The notes beneath the pieces are model-generated. The model saw only the letters and a list, made by a program, of their open reading frames with translations, was not told the origin of the DNA and searched no databases. Of a stretch of 14,082 bases of DNA, positions 1 to 6,600 are shown piece after piece (positions within the stretch are counted from its first letter, which is position 1; every line of letters begins with the position of its first letter). Where the stretch lies: NCBI GenBank assembly GCA_937952455.1, contig CALFYU010000222.1, positions 1-14,082 on the forward strand, read 5' to 3'. A program made the translations under genes and the position numbers. Origin of the DNA: an uncultured Planctomycetaceae bacterium (GTDB taxonomy: Bacteria; Planctomycetota; Planctomycetia; Planctomycetales; Planctomycetaceae).

Positions 1-79
1 GAAAACGACAATCAACACGTCTTACACGCAAAAAATGTGCCTAAACCTAAGGCCTTGGCCGGGCTGCATCAAAAGAAGT

Positions 80-325
80 CTCGCGCAAAGACGCAGAGAA
101 GAATAAGAGGCTTAACGTGAGTCGTTGTGTAGCGTTGCACAGGTATTCTTGCGGGGAGAATTCCTTCGTCCTGATGCCCAAACGTACGACACGACGCACA
201 CTGCACCAAAGATATGATCGACCCTCAACAATCAAGTAAGACCTCACGCAAAGCCGCAAACCTTGCTAAGGGACGTGCGTGTTGATTCAAGCCCTTTTCT
301 CTGCGTCTTGGCGTCTTTGCGCGAG
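80..325. repeat. Inverted pair of octamer-type intergenic repeats
   Basis: The left arm (80-100) begins CTCGCGCAAAGACGC and ends AGAGAA. The reverse complement of the right arm (297-325) is the same sequence with one extra 8-nt unit, so AAGACGC occurs once on the left and twice on the right. A third, degenerate copy in the left-arm orientation lies at 243-257 (CTCACGCAAAGCCGC). The arms enclose about 196 nt of unrelated sequence. Similar CGCAAAGACGCAGAG words are, to my knowledge, frequent between genes in planctomycetes. Function is unknown. Confidence 0.7.
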
Positions 326-397
326 TTTTTTAAGTTGAGCAAATCACGATCGCTTAGTGATTTCTGAATCGGCCGTCGTGCGTCCTAGGTAAGCAAG

Positions 398-415
398 GTG
401 CGTCGCGACGCGCCC
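398..415. repeat. 18-nt palindromic repeat, copy 1
   Basis: GGTGCGTCGCGACGCGCC differs at one base from the perfect palindrome GGTGCGTCGCGACGCACC found at 12926-12943. It lies 5 bp beyond the stop codon of the deacetylase gene, so in that transcript it would form a strong hairpin close to the end of the message. There is no clear U-run after it. A REP-like dispersed element or a 3'-end stabilising hairpin are the simplest readings. Confidence 0.65.
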
Positions 416-420
416 TGTGA

Positions 421-1404
421 TTAGGCGGCGGCGGGGAGTTGGGTGGGAATCGTATCCGGGCCGTCGAGCGCGTCGGGGTGGGCTCTTAAGTAGTCGATCA
501 GTTCCAGCGAGGTGACCACCTTCGTGCCGGGGGTGTCGCGGACCGCTTCGAGCATGCCTTGGAAATTGGCGATCGCCTGCTCATCGACGCCGACCGCTTC
601 GGTCGCTTCCAGCCAGGTCGCGTCGAATTTGAGGAAGGACCAGGAGTGCAGAAAGATCGTCGTACATAACACGCCGGCCGCCATCGCTTCCTGCAGATAC
701 CAGCGGAACGTCTCCGGGGTGCGCCAGTTGACGTCCAGTTTTCGGGGCGTGCCTTTGACGTCGTGGTAGACCGAAACGGGGATTTCATAGACGCCGTCGT
801 ACTTGCGGACGGCATTGTTGCAATACGACGCGTCAATCATGCATTGCTTGTGTCCCAGCAGCGATGAGAAATCGGCCTCGATGCCGATATCCCGCATGGC
901 GCGAAACGAAGCGGGAGAGACGCGATAACCGCCGGCGCGATACGCCCGCGTCGGTTGTCCGGTGAATTCCTCCAAATAATCGGCCGCCTCGCCCAACCAA
1001 CTCCGCACTCCCGCATCGGTCCAGTAGTAGTCGAAACGGTCCTGGTAATCGGGAATGTGTAATTCCGGATGCGAGTGCAGGGCGCAGTCATGTCCGCGGC
1101 GGAGGACTTCCTGGCAGACTTCGCGAATCGGCTCTTTCCCATAAGACCGCACCGTGAGCGTATCTGTGAAAAAAATCGCCGGGTACCCAAACGCGTCGGC
1201 CATGTCCATGATCATGGGAATGCCGTATTCGCGTCCCTGGTAGCGGCCCCAAAACAACCGGTCGACCGGCGCTTCCGGACTGCGTTCGCGGCGGGCCTCG
1301 TTGTCGATGGTGATTACGACGAAATGCGGGTGTCGCTTGGGCCCGCGCTGGCCGGCCAGAAACGACTTGGCATGTTTCAGACGATTGAGCAGTGGAGAAA
1401 ACAC
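421..1404 (-). CDS. NodB-like polysaccharide deacetylase family protein
   Basis: The 327-residue protein resembles the NodB/polysaccharide deacetylase superfamily, which removes N- or O-linked acetyl groups from glycans using a metal bound by Asp-His-His. Visible landmarks are VVITIDNE (about 29-36), giving the motif-1 acidic residue D34; ALHSHPELH (108-116), the His-rich motif 2; YRAGGYR (155-161), resembling motif 3; and TTIFLHSW (248-255), the late motif with H253. No signal peptide or membrane helix is seen, so it is probably cytoplasmic, which suits a precursor-modifying enzyme. The start is GTG at 1404; a TAA lies 12 codons upstream in frame and AAAGGGG precedes the start at a rather long 12-nt spacing, so the start is moderately secure. 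The next gene on this strand is a sulfotransferase 219 bp upstream, which suggests glycan tailoring. The substrate cannot be read from the sequence. Confidence 0.85.
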   Translation of the reverse strand: MFSPLLNRLKHAKSFLAGQRGPKRHPHFVVITIDNEARRERSPEAPVDRLFWGRYQGREYGIPMIMDMADAFGYPAIFFTDTLTVRSYGKEPIREVCQEVLRRGHDCALHSHPELHIPDYQDRFDYYWTDAGVRSWLGEAADYLEEFTGQPTRAYRAGGYRVSPASFRAMRDIGIEADFSSLLGHKQCMIDASYCNNAVRKYDGVYEIPVSVYHDVKGTPRKLDVNWRTPETFRWYLQEAMAAGVLCTTIFLHSWSFLKFDATWLEATEAVGVDEQAIANFQGMLEAVRDTPGTKVVTSLELIDYLRAHPDALDGPDTIPTQLPAAA

Positions 1405-1440
1405 GGCGTGTCGAGTCCCCTTTGGAAAGCGGAGAAAATC

Positions 1441-1616
1441 TTAGCCACGGATTAACACGGAACAGCACGGATAAAAATGAAAACAACGTTCCGCAATCGT
1501 CTCGGCCGAGTGATTAAATAAGCACATCGTTTTAGAAGTGTTTTTTGTCAAGCCATTGGACTTTGCAGGCAACGGAGCTTTTCGTCCGTGTTTAATCCGT
1601 GTCCATCCGTGGCTAA
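1441..1616. repeat. Facing inverted arrays of a 10-nt word
   Basis: The left arm starts TTAGCCACGG and continues as three 10-nt units, CACGGATTAA, CACGGAACAG and CACGGATAAA (1446-1475). The right arm is the reverse complement of the same design: TTAGCCACGG (1607-1616 read on minus) followed by CACGGATGGA, CACGGATTAA plus one A, and CACGGACGAA, ending at 1581. The two arms enclose about 105 nt of AT-richer unrelated sequence. The element fills most of the spacer between the sulfotransferase and deacetylase genes. Function is unknown. Confidence 0.8.
1523..1551 (-). promoter_or_regulatory. Possible promoter for the deacetylase gene
   Basis: A perfect TTGACA -35 hexamer lies on the minus strand at 1551-1546, inside the inverted-array element and about 140 nt before the GTG start at 1404. 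At a 17-nt spacing the -10 position reads GATGTG, a poor match, so only the -35 is convincing. Confidence 0.2.
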
Positions 1617-1623
1617 AAAAACC

Positions 1624-2496
1624 CTACCAATCGTGATCCGTCGCGTAGCCGAGTTCGATCAATAGGTCACCCGCCCGTTCTTTGAAGATCGCTTTGTCTT
1701 CGTCGGTCATGTCGCGCTGCCAGCGGGCGAGGGCTTTGTGGGAGATCGGTTCGACGGCGTCGGCCGAGACCGGCATGGCGGTGAAATCGCGGGTCGTGCT
1801 TTGCAGTTCGTGGTAGCGCAGCACGCTATCGTCCCATGCTTCGCCCAGGAAGGCTATGACTTCCCGCATCGTTTTCTCGGGTGCGGTGACGAGGTCTTCG
1901 TAGTGCACTTCGTAGTAGCCAGGATTTCCGCGGGCGGCGAGGCCTTTTTTGGTGTAATTCACCCACGAGGTGATACAGTTCTCGATCGGCTTCCAGGTGT
2001 TCAGTTCGATCGTGCGGCCGTTTTCGTACTTGAATTTCGGGTGCGTCCGCAGTGAACAGACGACGTCCCGACCGTCGCGGATAATGTGGATGAACCGCGC
2101 GTTGGGGAAATGCTCAAAGATGTAGGGAATGTAATAGATATTGGGCGGGGCTTTGTCCCCCCAAATCGGTTTGTTCTCCCGCTCGGCGAGACCGCGCATG
2201 AAGCGTTCGATGAAGTGGGCCTGGTCCTGCGACGTCGCCAACAGTTCGTCGACGTACTCCCGGGTGACGCCGAAGTTATTCACCAGCCGCTGGGGGTCGG
2301 GGGTCTCCACAAAAATCCGCGAACCTTGCCCGACGGCAAACTTCGGATGGCTGTCGAGCATCACGCGAAACAGCGAGGATCCGCTCCGCGAACAACAACC
2401 GATCACGATCCCCGCGTCTTGTGAGACGTAGGAGCCGTATTGGTCGGTTTTGGGATCCAGCCGGGTCGCAGGAGGGACGGCAGTAAGAGCGGTCAT
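1624..2496 (-). CDS. PAPS-dependent sulfotransferase family protein
   Basis: The 290-residue protein has the layout of cytosolic-type sulfotransferases, which move sulfuryl from 3'-phosphoadenosine 5'-phosphosulfate to a hydroxyl or amine. GCCSRSGSSLF (33-43) matches the 5'-phosphosulfate loop (xRSGSTLL type). RFIHIIRDGRDVVCSLR (134-150) matches the 3'-phosphate-binding segment, with R140 and S148 at the usual positions. YYEVHYEDLVTAP (194-206) and the following helix with FLG fit the C-terminal part of the family. No signal peptide is present, so it should act in the cytoplasm where PAPS is made. The ATG at 2496 is preceded by AAGGA with a 10-nt gap. It precedes the deacetylase gene on the same strand, separated by a repeat element. 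The acceptor, which could be lipopolysaccharide, an exopolysaccharide or a protein tyrosine, cannot be told from the sequence. Confidence 0.9.
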   Translation of the reverse strand: MTALTAVPPATRLDPKTDQYGSYVSQDAGIVIGCCSRSGSSLFRVMLDSHPKFAVGQGSRIFVETPDPQRLVNNFGVTREYVDELLATSQDQAHFIERFMRGLAERENKPIWGDKAPPNIYYIPYIFEHFPNARFIHIIRDGRDVVCSLRTHPKFKYENGRTIELNTWKPIENCITSWVNYTKKGLAARGNPGYYEVHYEDLVTAPEKTMREVIAFLGEAWDDSVLRYHELQSTTRDFTAMPVSADAVEPISHKALARWQRDMTDEDKAIFKERAGDLLIELGYATDHDW

Positions 2497-2602
2497 CGAT
2501 CACGCATCCTTGCGAGTAGAAAGTTCTGAGATAGCCGCCTTCGCGCAGACGTATCTCAATTGGACCGGCGTTCTACGCGGGATGGGGAAATGTGTCAAGA
2601 GG

Positions 2603-2692
2603 AGGCGTGAGGCCTGAAACGAGGCTGTAGGCCTTAGGCTTTAGACTTCAGGAAAGAAGGCTTGAGGCCTGAGGGGACCAGCTTGAGGCTGG
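2603..2692 (+). repeat. Heptamer array, consensus AGGCYTG
   Basis: From 2603 the sequence reads as successive 7-nt words: AGGCGTG, AGGCCTG, a 5-nt break, AGGCTGT, AGGCCTT, AGGCTTT, AGACTTC, AGGAAAG, one extra A, AGGCTTG, AGGCCTG, AGGGGAC, CAGCTTG and AGGCTGG. About twelve units keep the 7-nt register with only two interruptions. The inverted counterpart is at 2800-2834. The organisation resembles the heptanucleotide STRR repeats described in heterocystous cyanobacteria, though the words differ. Confidence 0.75.
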
Positions 2693-2729
2693 CACAATAA
2701 TGCCCAACTCATATCCCGCCACTTCATTT

Positions 2730-2757
2730 CTGCATCCTGCCATCTGCATACTGCCTC
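2730..2757 (+). repeat. Heptamer array of four CTGCATM-like units
   Basis: CTGCATC, CTGCCAT, CTGCATA and CTGCCTC follow one another without gaps. The word is unrelated to AGGCYTG but has the same 7-nt period, and it lies between the two facing AGGCYTG arrays. Confidence 0.65.
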
Positions 2758-2764
2758 CTTCCTT

Positions 2765-2785
2765 CTGGCCACTGGCCACCGGCCA
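2765..2785 (+). repeat. Heptamer array of three CTGGCCA units
   Basis: CTGGCCA, CTGGCCA and CCGGCCA are directly tandem. This is the third different word with a 7-nt period within 180 bp. Confidence 0.65.
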
Positions 2786-2799
2786 CTCACTACTTCTTT

Positions 2800-2834
2800 T
2801 CGTCCTCAAGCCTGTCCCCTCAAGTCTCACGCCT
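2800..2834 (-). repeat. Inverted AGGCYTG heptamer array
   Basis: Read on the minus strand from 2834: AGGCGTG, AGACTTG, AGGGGAC, AGGCTTG, AGGACGA. It faces the 2603-2692 array. The stretch at 2804-2822 is an inverted copy of 2670-2688 at 17 of 19 positions, so the whole 2603-2834 region could fold into a large imperfect hairpin. Confidence 0.75.
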
Positions 2835-2968
2835 TCTAGCGCCGCCTATATTACCGAGAATACCCCGGCAATCGCTTTAGGCCCTACAGGCGGAATGCCG
2901 ATAACGATCAACGTCAGGGAGTCTATTATTCAAACCAGCGTTCGGTTGCCGACAGGGGGAGTTCCGCC

Positions 2969-3397
2969 ATGACATGGAAGTTGCAAGCCGCTATTGCCGC
3001 GATTGTTACGGCATCTCTGTGCGGTTGCCAGACGTGCCAAACCGGCTGCAATGTGGACGAGGATGTCGTCCGCGCGCAGGGCGAGTCGTATACCACCGAT
3101 TCTTACGGCACGCATACCGATTCCTACGGCGCGTACTACGAGGACAACTTTCGCGTCAGCGGGTCCGCCTGTTATGACGACGATTTTGGTCAGGACGTGC
3201 ATTGTGGTTTGACCAGCGTCGTGGGCGGCATCTGCCGCGAAACCTGCGCGCTGGTGAAGGTGTTGTGCTCCTATCGCTGGGAAGGGGACTATCCCGACGG
3301 TCCGCTGCACGGCTGGCGCGGCTCATGGTGCGGACCCGGCGGCGAGGGCAGTCTGGATAACACCAAAGCTCCCTGCTATCCGCCCGGCGCTTATTGA
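2969..3397 (+). CDS. Small cysteine-rich lipoprotein, function unknown
   Basis: The 142-residue protein has a type II signal peptide: K4, a hydrophobic stretch A7-L17, then L17-C18-G19-C20 as lipobox, with C20 the likely lipidated residue. Residue +2 is Gln, which in Gram-negatives usually means outer-membrane rather than inner-membrane retention. The mature part of about 123 residues contains ten cysteines, suggesting disulfides or metal binding, and a tandem heptapeptide TDSYGTH/TDSYGAY rich in Tyr, Ser and Gly. The ATG is well supported by AGGGGGAG (2954-2961) seven bases upstream. I recognise no named family. Small Cys- and Tyr-rich lipoproteins of this type occur in planctomycetes, so a cell-envelope role is plausible but inferred. 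It stands alone between a repeat-rich spacer and the convergent fusion gene. Confidence 0.75.
   Translation: MTWKLQAAIAAIVTASLCGCQTCQTGCNVDEDVVRAQGESYTTDSYGTHTDSYGAYYEDNFRVSGSACYDDDFGQDVHCGLTSVVGGICRETCALVKVLCSYRWEGDYPDGPLHGWRGSWCGPGGEGSLDNTKAPCYPPGAY
3095..3136 (+). repeat. 21-nt in-frame tandem duplication
   Basis: 3095-3115 and 3116-3136 match at 17 of 21 positions, and three of the four differences are at third or first codon positions. They encode TDSYGTH and TDSYGAY in the lipoprotein. The divergence implies an old, maintained duplication. Confidence 0.7.
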
Positions 3398-3435
3398 TCG
3401 CCGCAGATCGCCGGCGCGCACGGCTTAGTGCAGAA

Positions 3436-3455
3436 GGCAGTAAAAGGAAACTGCC
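3436..3455 (+). terminator. Hairpin downstream of the lipoprotein gene
   Basis: GGCAGT (3436-3441) and ACTGCC (3450-3455) form a 6-bp stem with an 8-nt loop, 38 nt after the lipoprotein stop codon. No T-run follows, so this is only a weak intrinsic-terminator candidate. Confidence 0.3.
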
Positions 3456-3611
3456 CCAGAAGACCTGATCCAGCAGCGCGTAGAACCTAGGGCGTTCTGA
3501 AGCATCGACAACACAACGCAGGACGGCGTTTGCGGACAAGCTGTCCAGGGCGCCCGCCCATGACTCGGGACGGAGCGCCGTCGCACTTGGCCCGCCAAGG
3601 GTAATACAGCG

Positions 3612-3631
3612 GCGCCGCAACCTGTCGGCGC
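3612..3631 (-). terminator. GC hairpin after the fusion gene
   Basis: GCGCCG (3612-3617) pairs with CGGCGC (3626-3631) across an 8-nt loop, 9 bp beyond the stop codon of the large minus-strand gene. GCGGCGCCGC at 3609-3618 is an overlapping perfect palindrome, so alternative folds exist. There is no U-run, so Rho-dependent ending or simple 3'-end protection is as likely. Confidence 0.4.
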
Positions 3632-3640
3632 GGCGCACGG

Positions 3641-6600
3641 CTATTTCGTCGGCTCGACAAGTCCCGGCTCCGTGCCGATGTCCAGCGGGCGGTTGGGATC
3701 GCCGGCGGTGTTTCCTTGCACCGATTGTAAAAAGGCGATTAGGTCCGCCACGTTCTGGTGCGTGAGGGCCTTCTCCAGACCTTCGGGCATCAGCGATTTT
3801 CCGGTTGAGGCCATCTCTTCGATATTACCGCGGAGAATCGTTTCGGTCTCATTTTTCTCGCGCTTGAGGGTGATGCTGGTCGCGGTCTGTGCGGCGATCA
3901 TACCGGTGTGAATACGCCCGGCGGTGTCGAAGATCGTGTATTGTTCGTAGTTGGGAAGCACGTATCGGTTGGGATCAAAGATGTGCGTCAACAGCGCCTG
4001 CGGATCCTTTGCCGCTGTGGACGTCAAATCGGGACCGATGGCAAATCCTTCCTCGCCGATGCGATGGCACGTCGTGCACTGTTGCTTGAAAACTTTCGCA
4101 CCTTCTTCGGCGCGGCCGGCTAGTTTCAGCGCTGCCGCATACGAGGCGACGACCGCTCCGCGTGAGGTCTCAGCCGATTGATCAAATAGTTGCTCCGCCA
4201 ACATGCGACTTTCAGGATCACGATGTTTCGAGAGCAATTCGCGCTGCACGGCGTCGACTTGTGCGGCCGAGATCTCTCCCTCGTGAGCGGCTTTCAAAAA
4301 CGCGAGCGTCCAAGCCGGGCGGGACAATAATGTCCGTGCCGCGGTCGCCCGCAATTGAGGCGGAAACTGTCGGTACTTCTCCAACAGAATCTCCGCCACG
4401 CGCGGCTGGGGATGGCCAGCCAACGCGTCCAGCGCGGCGGATTGCACTTCCAGCGGTTCGCGGCTATTGAGAAGTTGGTCAAGCGGATCGACGACATGCG
4501 TCAATTCCACGACGCCCAAAAAGCGAATCGCGTCGGCGCGCTCCTGCGGTGTCGCGTTCTCATCAAGGGCCCCGGAAGTCGCCTGCTGAAGATGTGTCCT
4601 TAACAAGCGCATCGCTTTCGCGGGCCTCTCGGCGTCGACGTCGTAGTGCGTTCCGCCGCGCGACAGGCCTTCGCCCAGCGCGACCAGCAATCGGCGCTGT
4701 ACGGCGGCGTCGGATGTTCGCGGGTGCGTGGCCAGGGATTGCAAGACGCGGTTCACGGCGGCGGGGTCATTTTGTACACCCACGACCAAAGCCAACTGAT
4801 CGGAGAACAATTGCCCGGCATCGCTCTGGAAAAAATCTCTCTCATCAAACATTTGAATCAACATCTCATCGGCGAAGTCGGCGATCGAACTGAGTACGGC
4901 CGTCCGCATCCAGATGTCGTCGCCGTCTTGTTTGGCGATCCTCAGCAACGCCTCAACTGCCCGCGGGTCTTTCGATTCGCCAAGCGAAAACGCGGTCTGA
5001 AACCGCAACCGCTTCTCGGGAGACTCGGCAAAGCCGATGACCCGCGCCAGTAATTCCGGTGACTGATCCAGCCGGGACTCCGCGAGCCGGATCGCATGCT
5101 CGCGAAGATGCGCATCGGGATCGTCCATCGCCGCCAACAGATCGGTGTCGGCAAGCGCATCCAGTCCGTCCAACGACCACAACGCGTGCAGCCGCGCGGT
5201 CGGTTGTTCTCCTGTGCGCAATAATTGGCGGAGCGGCTCGATCAGCGATTTGTCCTGCCGCTCAAAAATCAGCCGGTGTGCCGTATCGCGCCACCAGCCG
5301 TGCGGACTGGACAGCGCAGCCACCAATTCGTCGCCGGTTGCCGTGGACAATTTCGGCGGCGGCGGTGATTGAAATCCCTGCGGGGCAATGCGATAGATTC
5401 GCCCATGTTCGCGGCCGCTCTTGAGGTCCAAGAATTTCACGACGTCGTTGGGAATGTGGATCGATTCCAAGATTTCGCGGCTCATATCGAGTACATACAG
5501 CGTCCCATCGGGGGCGTTGACGAAATTCACCGGACGGAACCAGTTGTCGCTGGAGCGGACGAATTCCGTTTGATCATCAATCCGCTCAGAAGTGAACGTC
5601 ACACCGTGCGGCGTTAGCCGGCGACGGTGGACCAGATTGTTTTGCGCATCGCCCACGAACACGTCGCCGTAAAACTGCGGCGGATAAGCACCCCCGCGAT
5701 AGACGGTGATGCCGGCCGCGGCGTCGACCACGTGATGGCTGGCGCCGGCGGAGCTGGCGTCCCGTTCACCGTGTGCGATGCGGCGGCTGGAACGGATATG
5801 TCGCCAACGCTCGATGGGGCTGATGCGAAAAATCGGCACCGAGCCGCCGGCGATGTTATCGATTGCGCCGGGCACCGGCAGGTAGGGGTTGCGCGCCAAA
5901 TACTGCTGCGGCAGCACGGGATGCCGTAGCGGCTGGGATTCGCTACAAACAAACCGGTTCCCCCAATCGTCGAACGTGTTGCCGAATTGAATCGTCCCGG
6001 TGATCGACTCAAACGTCTCCGTCACCGGATCAAAGCGAAAATCGCGGCCGTCAACCGAAATCGGTTCCGCATCGGGTTGATCGCCCGGCCGAATTTGTCC
6101 GCCGTTGCCGGCGGTCGCCCCGTAGATCTTGTGGTCCAAACCGAACGTCAGGTTGTTCAGCATAGCCTGTTGGTTTTTCGTACCGAACCCGGTGAACACC
6201 TTGCGGCGAACGTCGGCGCGATGGTCGCCATCGGTGTCCTTCATGTACCAGATGTCGGGCGGGGCAGCGACGAACACGCCCCCCTTCCAGGGAACGACGC
6301 CCCCGGCCCACAACAGTTCATCGGCGAAGACGTGGCTGTCGTCGAACACGCCGTCGCCGTCGGTGTCGCGCAGTAGGCGCAGCGTCCCGATCGGTTTGTC
6401 GCCCGGCTGCGGGAAGTAGGGATAGTCCCGCATTTCGCAGACATACAAATTGCCGTCTTCGTCGAACGCAGCAGCGATGGGGTCGTAAACCAGCGGCTCG
6501 TGCGCCACCAGTTGCATCTCAAAGCCGTCAATGGTTTCAAACGTCTTGAGCGCATCGCTCGGCGTTTTGGGCGGCACCGGTTTCAGGAACTCTTTAAGCT

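Larger units (their letters stand above)
1..420. other. Gene-free spacer at left edge
   Basis: I find no convincing gene here. The only open frame of any size (47-259, minus) ends in a translation of the short repeat at 80-100 and has no family resemblance. The stretch contains the inverted repeat pair at 80-325 and the palindrome at 398-415. The interior, about 101-296, shows no promoter or RNA gene that I can recognise. Confidence 0.6.
2497..2968. other. Gene-free spacer rich in heptamer repeats
   Basis: This 472-bp stretch between divergent genes (sulfotransferase on minus, lipoprotein on plus) shows no believable gene; open frames at 2648-2830 and 2700-2972 are translations of the repeats. 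Most of 2603-2834 is short-period repeat (separate entries). The remaining sequence, 2497-2602 and 2835-2950, must hold the two divergent promoters. TATTAT at 2924-2929 is a possible -10 for the lipoprotein gene, but no good -35 accompanies it. Confidence 0.6.

Noticed and set aside
47..259. 70-codon minus-strand frame in the left spacer
   Set aside because: Its last third is a translation of the octamer repeat, a common source of false short genes in such genomes.
1441..1616. CRISPR array
   Set aside because: Units are only 10 nt, directly tandem without spacers and inverted between arms; no cas gene is present.
2603..2834. Insertion sequence or MITE
   Set aside because: There is no transposase and no clear target duplication, and the arms are degenerate short-word arrays rather than precise terminal inverted repeats.
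3156..3638. 160-codon minus-strand frame after the fusion gene
   Set aside because: It overlaps the lipoprotein gene on the other strand, is Arg/Ser-rich without motifs and has no ribosome-binding site that I could identify.
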